DNA of 16,184 nt from NCBI GenBank assembly GCA_027066595.1, contig JAMONG010000046.1, forward strand, positions 1 to 16,184, read 5' to 3'. The position numbers were made by a program, and so were the translations under genes. This document shows, one piece after another, positions 6,560 through 13,732 of the stretch (the stretch's first letter is position 1; every line of letters begins with the position of its first letter). Origin of the DNA: Sulfurovum sp. (lineage in GTDB: Bacteria; Campylobacterota; Campylobacteria; Campylobacterales; Sulfurovaceae). Below the pieces are notes generated by a model. The model saw only the letters and a program-made list of their open reading frames with translations. It did not search any database and had not been told where the DNA came from.

Positions 6560-7702
6560 ATGGAAGAAAAGCTCAAATTATATCTTAGAACAATGATTAG
6601 CAATAAAGGGTCTGATTTACATATAAAATCAGGTTCACAAGTGAGAGTACGTATCCATGGTGTATTAAAGGTCTTAGGTAAAGAGGTATTAAGTGCTGAA
6701 ATGGTAGAAAAGTTAGCTAAAGAGATTATGACTATAGACCAGTATGAAAAATTGGTTATCGATAGAAACCTTGACTTTTCATATATACTTGGTAGTGAAA
6801 ATAGATTTCGTGTAAACTTCTTTTATCAAATGGATGGACTTTCGGCTGTATTTAGAATTATTCCTGTTGAGATTCTTTCTTTGGATGATTTAAATTTACC
6901 ACCAGTGATTAAAACATTTACAGAGATACAAAGAGGGCTTGTACTCGTAACTGGAGTCACAGGTTCAGGTAAATCAACTACATTAGCGGCTATATTAGAC
7001 AAAATAAACAGAGAACAAAAAAAGCACATTATTACCGTAGAAGATCCTATAGAGTTTGTGCATAAAGACAGGGGTTGTCTGATAAACCAAAGAGGAATAG
7101 GACAAGATGCACACTCTTTTTCGGATGCACTTAGAGCAGCTCTTAGAGAAGACCCCGATATTATACTTGTAGGGGAAATGAGGGATTTAGAGACGATTGA
7201 TATTGCACTTCATGCTGCAAATACAGGACACCTGGTTTTCTCTACACTGCATACACTTGATGCTAAAGAGACGATTGATAGAATCGTAGGTATGTTTGGA
7301 AATGAAGAACAAAATCGTATTCGTATGTCTTTGGCATCTGTACTTGAAGGGGTTATTTCTCAAAGGCTTATTCCAACTATTCGTGGGGGTAGGGTTGCAG
7401 GGATTGAGATACTTAAAAAGACTGCAAGGATTGAGCAACTCATCGCAGAAAACAGAGACTCTGAAATCCCTGATGCTTTGTTTGAAGGTAAAGAGATTTA
7501 CGGTACACAAACTTTTGATCAAGCATTACTAGATATTTTACGTCGAGGTGAAATTACGGAAGAGACAGCACTTGAATATGCAACAAATCCTGCAGATATG
7601 AAACTGAAAATGCAAGGGGTTGGTAAAGGTTCCATTGTCCAAGATGACTTAGAGGGTAAAGAAGCAGATGTTTTTGCTTTTAAAGATGAGGATGAAGAGT
7701 AG
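6560..7702 (+). CDS. pilT: PilT-type pilus retraction ATPase
   Basis: PilT is the hexameric cytoplasmic ATPase that depolymerises type IV pili and drives twitching motility. The 380-residue protein has an N-terminal PAS-like domain (to about residue 110, with the SDLH motif early), Walker A GVTGSGKST (132-140), the aspartate-box region, Walker B ILVGEMRD with Glu206, and a histidine box HAANTGHLVFSTLHT. These match PilT better than PilU, whose Walker B and His-box region differ. The C-terminal segment, where PilT usually carries its AIRNLIRE motif, reads ARIEQLIAEN and is only partly conserved. AAAGGG five bases upstream supports the start. It lies 21 bases after tal with no other pilus gene nearby. 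Another secretion-ATPase role cannot be excluded from sequence alone. Confidence 0.9.
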   Translation: MEEKLKLYLRTMISNKGSDLHIKSGSQVRVRIHGVLKVLGKEVLSAEMVEKLAKEIMTIDQYEKLVIDRNLDFSYILGSENRFRVNFFYQMDGLSAVFRIIPVEILSLDDLNLPPVIKTFTEIQRGLVLVTGVTGSGKSTTLAAILDKINREQKKHIITVEDPIEFVHKDRGCLINQRGIGQDAHSFSDALRAALREDPDIILVGEMRDLETIDIALHAANTGHLVFSTLHTLDAKETIDRIVGMFGNEEQNRIRMSLASVLEGVISQRLIPTIRGGRVAGIEILKKTARIEQLIAENRDSEIPDALFEGKEIYGTQTFDQALLDILRRGEITEETALEYATNPADMKLKMQGVGKGSIVQDDLEGKEADVFAFKDEDEE

Positions 7703-7718
7703 ATTAATTTTAACTCGG

Positions 7719-7724
7719 TATAAT
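7719..7724 (+). promoter_or_regulatory. -10 box of the rplY promoter
   Basis: TATAAT follows a T/A-rich stretch, GATTAATTTTAACTCGG, and would start transcription near 7731, about 60 bases before the rplY ATG. It would make rplY-pth-lptG a unit separable from the clpS-to-pilT run. No convincing -35 is visible. Confidence 0.6.
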
Positions 7725-7741
7725 TCGCGTCTATTTTACTA

Positions 7742-7759
7742 AAAATATAGCTATATTTT
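7742..7759. repeat. 18-base perfect palindrome in the rplY leader
   Basis: AAAATATAGCTATATTTT reads the same on both strands. With one bulged A the arms extend to 7739-7750 and 7751-7761. It lies just downstream of the predicted rplY transcription start and about 22 bases before the AAAGGA site. It could be an operator for a dimeric regulator or an RNA hairpin in the leader. There is no run of T after it, so it does not look like a terminator. Confidence 0.6.
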
Positions 7760-7791
7760 AGAGTAGAAAGATTTAATTTTAAAGGACAGAA

Positions 7792-8328
7792 ATGTTAGAA
7801 GGTATCGTTAGAGAGAGTATCGGGAAACGTACTGCAAAAGTACTTAGAAGAGATGGTTATCTGACTGCAAACCTTTACGCAAATGGCGTAGAGAACATTC
7901 AAGCTGCGTTTAAACGTGGTGAATTTGTGAGAGCAGTTAGAAATAAGGAGAGCCTAGCATTCGCTGTTAAGGTAGGTGATACAGAATTAAATGTAGTCAT
8001 CCAAGAGTATCAACTACACCCAGTAAATGGTGATGTAAAACATGTTGACCTTAGAATTACAGTACCAGGTCAAGAGACAAACTTTCTTGTACCTGTTATC
8101 ACTCATGGAACACCAGTTGGACTTAAAAATAAAGGTGTACTTGTAATGTCTAAAAAAAGATTAAAAGTAAGAGGGGCTATTGAAAATATGCCTGCTAAAT
8201 TTGATCTAGATGTTGAAGCACTTGAGAGAGATGAGTCTATACTTGTTAGAGACATTGAAGTACCAGCAAACTGTAAATTGATGGACAGACCTGATGTTGC
8301 TATTTGTGGTGTAATCAAAGCTAAGTAA
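7792..8328 (+). CDS. rplY: Ribosomal protein bL25, Ctc/TL5 long form
   Basis: bL25 binds 5S rRNA in the large ribosomal subunit. At 178 residues this is the long form: an L25 5S-binding domain (to about residue 90, with LRRDGYLTANLYANG and QEYQLHPV) followed by the C-terminal beta domain typical of Ctc/TL5 proteins (VPVITHGTPVGLKNKGVL onward). AAAGGA lies five bases before the ATG. The 90-base leader contains its own promoter and an 18-base palindrome. pth follows after nine bases with only a weak ribosome site of its own, so the two are probably coupled. The rplY-pth pairing is common across bacteria. Confidence 0.95.
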   Translation: MLEGIVRESIGKRTAKVLRRDGYLTANLYANGVENIQAAFKRGEFVRAVRNKESLAFAVKVGDTELNVVIQEYQLHPVNGDVKHVDLRITVPGQETNFLVPVITHGTPVGLKNKGVLVMSKKRLKVRGAIENMPAKFDLDVEALERDESILVRDIEVPANCKLMDRPDVAICGVIKAK

Positions 8329-8337
8329 CACACTATT

Positions 8338-8910
8338 ATGACACTCTTCGTTGGTCTAGGTAATCCAGGATCACAGTATGAAGAGACACGTCATAATATC
8401 GGTTTTAAAGTCATTGACAAACTTGTTGATGACTTTAATGCTCGAGATATCTCAAAAACTTCATTTCACGGAAAGCTATTCCGTTCAAGCAATTCATTTT
8501 TTTTAAAACCTACCACCTATATGAATCTTTCAGGTAAATCAGTACAAGCTGTAAAAAACTTTTTCAAAATAGAACTTGAAGATGTTATTGTGATACATGA
8601 TGATATTGATTTACCTTTTGGTGCGGTACGTTTTAAAAGAGGTGGTGGTCATGGTGGTCATAATGGCTTAAAGTCTTTAGATGCAGCTATTACTAAAGAG
8701 TACTTACGTGTACGTGTGGGAGTGGGTAAACCAGAACACAAATCACAAGTGGCAGACTATGTATTGGGTAATTTTTTACTAGAAGAACAAAATGTTCTAA
8801 ATAAGCTTATTGCACATGTGTCCCAATCATGTAAATCACTTGTCAGTGAGGATTTAAATCATGTCAAATCTTCTTATAGTCTCAAATCAATTGATGGCTT
8901 AACCTCATGA
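8338..8910 (+). CDS. pth: Peptidyl-tRNA hydrolase
   Basis: Pth cleaves peptidyl-tRNA released by stalled ribosomes and so recycles tRNA. The 190-residue protein has the family start LFVGLGNPG with Asn9, the catalytic His19 in TRHNIGF, Asp88 in HDDIDLP, and Asn109 in GGHNGLKS, equivalent to the E. coli catalytic and binding residues Asn10, His20, Asp93 and Asn114. FFLKPTTYMNLSG is also present. Its stop overlaps the start of the next gene as ATGA (8907-8910). Its own ribosome site is poor, so translation probably depends on rplY. Confidence 0.97.
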   Translation: MTLFVGLGNPGSQYEETRHNIGFKVIDKLVDDFNARDISKTSFHGKLFRSSNSFFLKPTTYMNLSGKSVQAVKNFFKIELEDVIVIHDDIDLPFGAVRFKRGGGHGGHNGLKSLDAAITKEYLRVRVGVGKPEHKSQVADYVLGNFLLEEQNVLNKLIAHVSQSCKSLVSEDLNHVKSSYSLKSIDGLTS

Positions 8911-9986
8911 GTCTACTTCAACCTAAACGTTACTTTACTTACTTATTTAAGATTTATATTAAAAATCTTTTAGCTATTTTACTTGGGCTTGCTTTTGCTT
9001 TTGCTGCGATGGATTATTTTCAGTATGCACAAAAGTTAGATGTATCAGGTAACTATAAAATCCTTTATATCTTTTATCAATGGCAACAAGCACTAGGACT
9101 GCTTTACCCTTTGGCTATCGTTTTTGCACTTATTATGACAAAGTTAACACTCATACGTAACAATACTATGGGAGCACTACATGCTTTTGGGTATAACAAA
9201 AAAAGATTGGTAAAGCCTTTTGTTTTGGCAGCATTGATGGTGTATGGTATCTTTACTTTTTTGCATACTACAGAGTTCTCATACGCAAAAGATAAAGGGT
9301 CACTTATTCTTAAAAATAAAATGGGTGCGTATGATGTTACTAACCTTTTTTTCAAATATAATGATACTTTTGTTTATATTAATACTTTAGACCCTATCGC
9401 TAAAAAGATTTCAGATATTACTATTTTTAAAGTAGAGGGGTATCAGGTTCGCTATACCATTCATGCCCCCATAGCTACGTTTGATGGCTATGAGTGGGAT
9501 GCCAAAGATGCAACACTAAGAACACACATTTATGAGCAGGGTGAATTGGTAAGATACACGATAGAACAGAAAAATAGTATCAGAACACTCAAAGGGTATA
9601 AGCCTAAAATTATTGAGTCACTTTATGAAGGGAAAGCATTAAATATTATTGATGCGTATAATACTTGGGCATTACTCGAGAGACAACATTTAAATTCAGA
9701 TAAAATTAGAGCAGCATTTTATGATAAAGTAGTAGTTCCACTTTTTGCGATAGCACTTTTAATCATTTTGTTTTTTAAATTACCATTCCATGCAAGGATG
9801 ATGAATACAGGTGGGATTATTGCTCTCTCTTTGGGTGCAACATTTACGATATGGGGTATACTGTTTGGCTTAAATCAGATGGGAACCAATGGGGTTTTAA
9901 TACCAGAAATTACTGCAATTTTACCTATAGTCTTACTATGGATATATGCAGTATATATTTATGTTACAGATGAAAAATCTATATAA
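8907..9986 (+). CDS. LptF/LptG-family permease, closer to LptG
   Basis: LptF and LptG are the inner-membrane subunits of the LptB2FG transporter, which extracts LPS for export. The 359-residue protein has the expected topology: hydrophobic segments near 20-38, 60-80 and 102-122, a large extracytoplasmic domain (about 125-275), then segments near 278-297, 306-325 and 332-354. The region after the second segment (TKLTLIRNNTMGALHAFGYNK) matches the coupling-helix area of the family, with the pattern LPS permeases use to contact LptB. It overlaps pth by ATGA. The N-terminal region resembles LptG more than LptF, but I cannot exclude LptF, so no symbol is given. No partner lpt gene is in the window. 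Confidence 0.88.
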   Translation: MSLLQPKRYFTYLFKIYIKNLLAILLGLAFAFAAMDYFQYAQKLDVSGNYKILYIFYQWQQALGLLYPLAIVFALIMTKLTLIRNNTMGALHAFGYNKKRLVKPFVLAALMVYGIFTFLHTTEFSYAKDKGSLILKNKMGAYDVTNLFFKYNDTFVYINTLDPIAKKISDITIFKVEGYQVRYTIHAPIATFDGYEWDAKDATLRTHIYEQGELVRYTIEQKNSIRTLKGYKPKIIESLYEGKALNIIDAYNTWALLERQHLNSDKIRAAFYDKVVVPLFAIALLIILFFKLPFHARMMNTGGIIALSLGATFTIWGILFGLNQMGTNGVLIPEITAILPIVLLWIYAVYIYVTDEKSI

Positions 9987-10000
9987 AATAGTTGATAAAT

Positions 10001-10019
10001 AAGGGTAAGTTAAACCCTT
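10001..10019 (+). terminator. Weak hairpin after the lptG-like gene
   Basis: AAGGGT (10001-10006) pairs with ACCCTT (10014-10019) around a 7-base loop, 15 bases after the stop codon. Only short T-runs follow, so it would be a poor intrinsic terminator. Its position at the end of the rplY-pth-lptG unit and before the lysA promoter is the main support. Confidence 0.35.
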
Positions 10020-10056
10020 TGTCTTCAGTGTAAAAAAGAGCCTAACTACCTTTTTA

Positions 10057-10077
10057 GTGATTTTTAGATAAAATCAC
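10057..10077 (+). promoter_or_regulatory. lysA promoter with a dyad across the -10 box
   Basis: TAAAAT at 10069-10074 is a plausible -10 box, preceded by T-rich sequence of the kind used as the upstream element in this phylum. It would start transcription near 10081, about 25 bases before lysA. The box lies in an inverted repeat with 8-base arms, GTGATTTT (10057-10064) and AAAATCAC (10070-10077), separated by TAGAT. A dimeric regulator bound here would block the promoter. This is inferred from symmetry; no known binding-site consensus was recognised. Confidence 0.45.
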
Positions 10078-10104
10078 CTTAAATAGATAAATTAGGACAG
10101 ATAA

Positions 10105-11322
10105 ATGAGTATTGATACTAAAGCATTGGCAGAAAAATATGGTACGCCATTGTATGTGTATGATTTTGATTATATTGAAAATAGATATACCACACTAAAA
10201 GAGGCCTTTGCAGGTAAAAAGTCGATTATAAATTATGCAGTGAAAGCAAATTCGAACCTTTCGGTGATAGCACACTTAGCGAAACTTGGGGCTGGAGCTG
10301 ACTGTGTGAGTATAGGTGAAGTGAACCGTGCACTTACTGCAGGTGTGAGTAAATACAAAATTATTTTTTCAGGTGTAGGTAAACGTGATGATGAGATAAA
10401 AGAAGCCTTGGAAAAAGATATTTTACTCATCAACCTTGAGAGTGAAGCTGAGATGAAACGTGTGGAAATGGTTGCACGCAACTTAGGAAAAGAAGCACGT
10501 ATTTCTATACGTGTAAACCCTAACATTGATCCACAAACACACCCGTACATCTCAACAGGTTTACATGAAAATAAATTTGGTGTAGAGATAGATATGGCAA
10601 AACGTATGTATATTTATGCCAATAAATCAGAGTTTTTAAATCCAGTAGGTATTCACTTTCACATAGGCTCACAGTTAACAAAACTCTCTCCTATACGTGA
10701 AGCTTGTGAGATTGTAGCAGATTTGGTACGTTCTCTTAAAGCGATTAAAATTGACATTAAGTTTTTTGATGTGGGTGGAGGTATCGGTGTAGTGTATGAT
10801 GAAGAAGTAACTATTTCTGCATCAGAATATACGCAAGCTATTTTTACTGCAACAAAAGGCTTGGATGTTACATTACTTTGTGAGCCTGGGCGTTACATGG
10901 TAGCAAATGCAGGGGCATTTTTTACCAAAGTATTGTATGAAAAAAACAATGATGGCAAACGTTTTGTGATCGTAGATGGTGGTATGAATGACCTCATAAG
11001 ACCAAGTCTTTATGATGCTTATCATAAAATAGAAGCTGTGGGTGTTGACGCGGATGCGGAAAAGACCGAAGCAGATGTGGTAGGGCCTGTGTGTGAAAGT
11101 GGAGACTTTTTTGGTAAAAATGTGCCATTACCTCCATTGGAACATAATGACCTTATAGTGATACACTCTGCAGGAGCGTATGGATTTACTATGGCATCTA
11201 ACTATAACACACGGGCAAAACCTGCTGAAGTAGCTTTGCAAGGTGGAGAAGATAGACTCATAAGAGCACGTGAAACCTATGATGACCAAGTACGATTAGA
11301 ATTAGAGTATTTACAAAAGTAA
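10105..11322 (+). CDS. lysA: Diaminopimelate decarboxylase
   Basis: LysA decarboxylates meso-diaminopimelate to L-lysine, the last step of lysine synthesis, using pyridoxal phosphate in a fold-III (alanine racemase-like) barrel. The 405-residue protein has the cofactor lysine Lys47 in YAVKANSN, HIGSQL near residue 190, the phosphate-binding glycines DVGGGIGV, the arginine motif CEPGRYMVANAG, and Cys330-Glu331 in GPVCESGDFF, which completes the active site across the dimer. AGGA, seven bases upstream, supports the ATG. pheA follows after ten bases if its ATG start is used. From memory, C. jejuni has the order lysA, one other gene, pheA, hisC, so the neighbourhood is conserved. Confidence 0.97.
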   Translation: MSIDTKALAEKYGTPLYVYDFDYIENRYTTLKEAFAGKKSIINYAVKANSNLSVIAHLAKLGAGADCVSIGEVNRALTAGVSKYKIIFSGVGKRDDEIKEALEKDILLINLESEAEMKRVEMVARNLGKEARISIRVNPNIDPQTHPYISTGLHENKFGVEIDMAKRMYIYANKSEFLNPVGIHFHIGSQLTKLSPIREACEIVADLVRSLKAIKIDIKFFDVGGGIGVVYDEEVTISASEYTQAIFTATKGLDVTLLCEPGRYMVANAGAFFTKVLYEKNNDGKRFVIVDGGMNDLIRPSLYDAYHKIEAVGVDADAEKTEADVVGPVCESGDFFGKNVPLPPLEHNDLIVIHSAGAYGFTMASNYNTRAKPAEVALQGGEDRLIRARETYDDQVRLELEYLQK

Positions 11323-11332
11323 GGAATATTTG

Positions 11333-12415
11333 ATGACTTTAGACGATTTAAGACTTAAAATAGATAGCATTGATGATACGCTTCTTAAACTCTATAATGA
11401 GCGTATGGAGCTAGTACATCAAGTGGGTGAACTTAAAAATACGACAGGTGCACCTATCTATAGACCTGAGCGAGAACAGGCTATTTTAAATCGTCTTAAA
11501 AGTCAAAATAAAAAGATGGGTGGAAAACTTACAGATGCTGCTATCGATGCACTCTTTTTAGAGATGTTCGCAGTGGCTCGTAACCTTGAACTCCCAGAAG
11601 GTGTAGCATTTTTAGGACCAGAAGCAAGTTTTACACATCAAGCAGCTGAGAGTAAGTTTGGTGCGATGTCTGCGTATATCCCGATGGGGTCTATCAAAGG
11701 TATTTTTCGTGAAGTAGCAAAAGGTACTGCTAAGTTTGGTGTGATTCCTATAGAAAATTCATCTAACGGTATTGTGTCTGATACTATTAACTGTTTAGAT
11801 GAATATAATTTGAAGATTATTGCAGAAGTGATGATAGATGTGCATTTTGCTTTTGCTACTTTAGCAGAAGACCTTAAAAAAATCACAAAGATTTACTCTA
11901 AAGATATTGCTTTTGGTCAATGTAGATTGTTTTTGCAAGATTTAGGCTTTGATGATGTAGAGTTAGTGCCTGTAGAGTCTACTGCGAAAGCAGCTAAAAT
12001 GGCTGCTGAAGATGAAAATGCCGCAGCTCTTTGTCCTACCATCGCAGCTAAACTCTATAATTTACCTATACGTTTTAACGATGTAGAAGATAGTAGTACC
12101 AATCGTACACGGTTTTTTATTATTTCAAATTTTGAGAATGCACGTTCAGGGGATGATAAAACATCACTGCTCGTAAGGCTTTCAAATAAACCAGGTTCAT
12201 TGGTTGATTTTTTAAATCATTTTGAAGGAGCTGGTGTGAATTTAACAAAAATCAAATCACATATCGTAGGTGGTGAGTCTATTTTCTTTATAGAGTTTAA
12301 TGGGCATAAAGATGATGAGAATGTAAAAATGATTTTAGAAAAGATGAAAAAAGAAATCAAAGTCTTAGGCTCTTATGTAAGAGAGACTGATGATGTATAT
12401 AAAGAGCAAATATGA
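11333..12415 (+). CDS. pheA: Bifunctional chorismate mutase / prephenate dehydratase
   Basis: PheA converts chorismate to prephenate and then to phenylpyruvate, the precursor of phenylalanine. The 360-residue protein is a fusion: an AroQ-type chorismate mutase domain (1 to about 85, with LRLKIDSIDD and YRPEREQ), a prephenate dehydratase domain (about 92-265, starting VAFLGPEASFTHQAA and containing the TRF motif NRTRF at 257-261), and a C-terminal ACT domain (about 275-345). In the ACT domain the usual GALV motif reads GSLV (288-291), and the ESRP motif, which helps bind phenylalanine, reads KSHI (308-311). The frame is open from a TTG at 11330, but AAGGA (11321-11325) lies seven bases from the ATG at 11333, which is chosen. 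It overlaps hisC by ATGA. Confidence 0.95.
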   Translation: MTLDDLRLKIDSIDDTLLKLYNERMELVHQVGELKNTTGAPIYRPEREQAILNRLKSQNKKMGGKLTDAAIDALFLEMFAVARNLELPEGVAFLGPEASFTHQAAESKFGAMSAYIPMGSIKGIFREVAKGTAKFGVIPIENSSNGIVSDTINCLDEYNLKIIAEVMIDVHFAFATLAEDLKKITKIYSKDIAFGQCRLFLQDLGFDDVELVPVESTAKAAKMAAEDENAAALCPTIAAKLYNLPIRFNDVEDSSTNRTRFFIISNFENARSGDDKTSLLVRLSNKPGSLVDFLNHFEGAGVNLTKIKSHIVGGESIFFIEFNGHKDDENVKMILEKMKKEIKVLGSYVRETDDVYKEQI

Positions 12416-13506
12416 GATATAACAAAGTATTAAAAGAGATTAAAACTTACGAAGCAGGTAAACCTATAGAGCTTGTGGTACGTGAATTTGGCATAGCCAA
12501 AGAAGATGTTGTCAAATTGGCATCTAATGAAAATCCTATAGGTACTAGCCCCGCGGTAGAAAGAGCTATTATCGCAAATGCAAGTAAAGCCCACCTTTAT
12601 CCAGATGATTCGATGTTTGAACTGAAAGCTGCATTGGCATCGAAGTACGCTGTACATGAAGACAATATCATCATAGGAGCGGGATCAGACCAAGTACTAG
12701 AGTTTATTTCACGGGCTGTGTTAGATGAAAGTTCCTCGGTCTTGATGTCTGCAGTGACTTTTGCAATGTATGAGATTTATGCCAAGCAGATGGGTGCAAA
12801 GATATATAGAACAGCAAGCTATGAACATAAGTATGATGAGTTTATGGAAGCTTACCATATGTATAAACCAAAAATTATCTACCTTTGTACACCTAACAAT
12901 CCAACAGGTGATGCTACATCTAAAGAGGCTGTGTTAGAGATTATCAATGCAGTAGATGAGGAGACATTGGTGGTTGTAGATGGTGCCTATATGGAGTATG
13001 CTGCTGCTAAAAACAGTAAGTATGCTATTAGTCCAAATGATTTACTCTCATATCCTAATGTAATATATCTAGGTACATTTTCTAAAGCGTATGGCTTAGG
13101 GGGTATGCGTGTCGGTTACGGTATAGCCAATGCCCAGATGATAGAAGAACTTTATAAAATGAGACCACCATTTAACATTTCTTCACTTTCACTTGCTGCT
13201 GCTATTGAAGCATGTAAAGATGAAAGTTTTGTTGAAGAGTCTATCGTACTTCATACAGAACAGATAAAACGTTACGAAGCCTTTGCAAAAGAGAATGGGT
13301 TTGAGTATATAGAAAGTTATACAAACTTTATTACTTATTTGTTTGATGAAAAAATGGATTCTACACAGATTGCAGATGCATTACTTAAGCGAGGTGTCAT
13401 CATACGTAACCTTGCTTCTTACGGTATGAATGCGATGCGTATTACCATTGGTACATCCAAACAAAATGATGTGTTCTTTAAGCATTTTTCAGAGGTCATT
13501 GCTTGA
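12412..13506 (+). CDS. hisC: Histidinol-phosphate aminotransferase
   Basis: HisC transfers an amino group between glutamate and imidazole-acetol phosphate in histidine synthesis; homologues may also act on aromatic keto acids, which would suit its place behind pheA. The 364-residue fold-I aminotransferase has KLASNENPIG near the N-terminus, YLCTPNNPTGD for cofactor binding, and the pyridoxal phosphate lysine Lys225 in GTFSKAYGLGGMRVGYG, followed by arginine residues that bind phosphate. The ATG overlaps the pheA stop (ATGA at 12412-12415), and the stop overlaps the TTG of the next ORF. No separate promoter is seen. Confidence 0.94.
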   Translation: MRYNKVLKEIKTYEAGKPIELVVREFGIAKEDVVKLASNENPIGTSPAVERAIIANASKAHLYPDDSMFELKAALASKYAVHEDNIIIGAGSDQVLEFISRAVLDESSSVLMSAVTFAMYEIYAKQMGAKIYRTASYEHKYDEFMEAYHMYKPKIIYLCTPNNPTGDATSKEAVLEIINAVDEETLVVVDGAYMEYAAAKNSKYAISPNDLLSYPNVIYLGTFSKAYGLGGMRVGYGIANAQMIEELYKMRPPFNISSLSLAAAIEACKDESFVEESIVLHTEQIKRYEAFAKENGFEYIESYTNFITYLFDEKMDSTQIADALLKRGVIIRNLASYGMNAMRITIGTSKQNDVFFKHFSEVIA

Positions 13507-13718
13507 AAAAAGTCTTGTTGGTAAAAGCATCTGAAATAAAGGTTAGACCCTTTGTATTAGATGACTTTATCCAAGATAAAGAGAACGATGCTACTATGAA
13601 AAAAGTGACAAAAAAAGAGTTGAGAAATCTTGCAGATGATTTAGGTTTGAAGTATGAAGATTCAAATATTGTTTTTACAAAAAAAATCTTGATAGCCTAT
13701 TTAAAAAAGATGAAATAA
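13503..13718 (+). CDS. Small basic protein of unknown function, SAP/HeH-like C-terminus
   Basis: A 71-residue frame begins with a TTG that overlaps the hisC stop (TTGA, 13503-13506) and ends 14 bases before dxs. I do not recognise a family with certainty. Residues 36-70 have the form TKKELRNLADDLGL, a short loop, then TKKILIAYLKKM. This helix-loop-helix pattern resembles SAP, HeH/LEM or Rho-N-like modules, which often bind nucleic acid. The N-terminal half has the look of a short beta segment (KKVLLVKASEIKVRPFVL). It has many lysines, no signal peptide and no membrane segment. The tight packing between hisC and dxs supports expression. In C. jejuni, as I recall, this position holds fliF-fliG-fliH; I see no similarity to those proteins. 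DNA binding is a guess. Confidence 0.6.
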   Translation: MKKVLLVKASEIKVRPFVLDDFIQDKENDATMKKVTKKELRNLADDLGLKYEDSNIVFTKKILIAYLKKMK

Positions 13719-13732
13719 TAAAGATTGAGAAG

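Noticed and set aside
7187..7532. Open frames on both strands inside pilT
   Set aside because: They overlap the conserved histidine-box and C-terminal regions of PilT, which continue without a frameshift; these are shadows.
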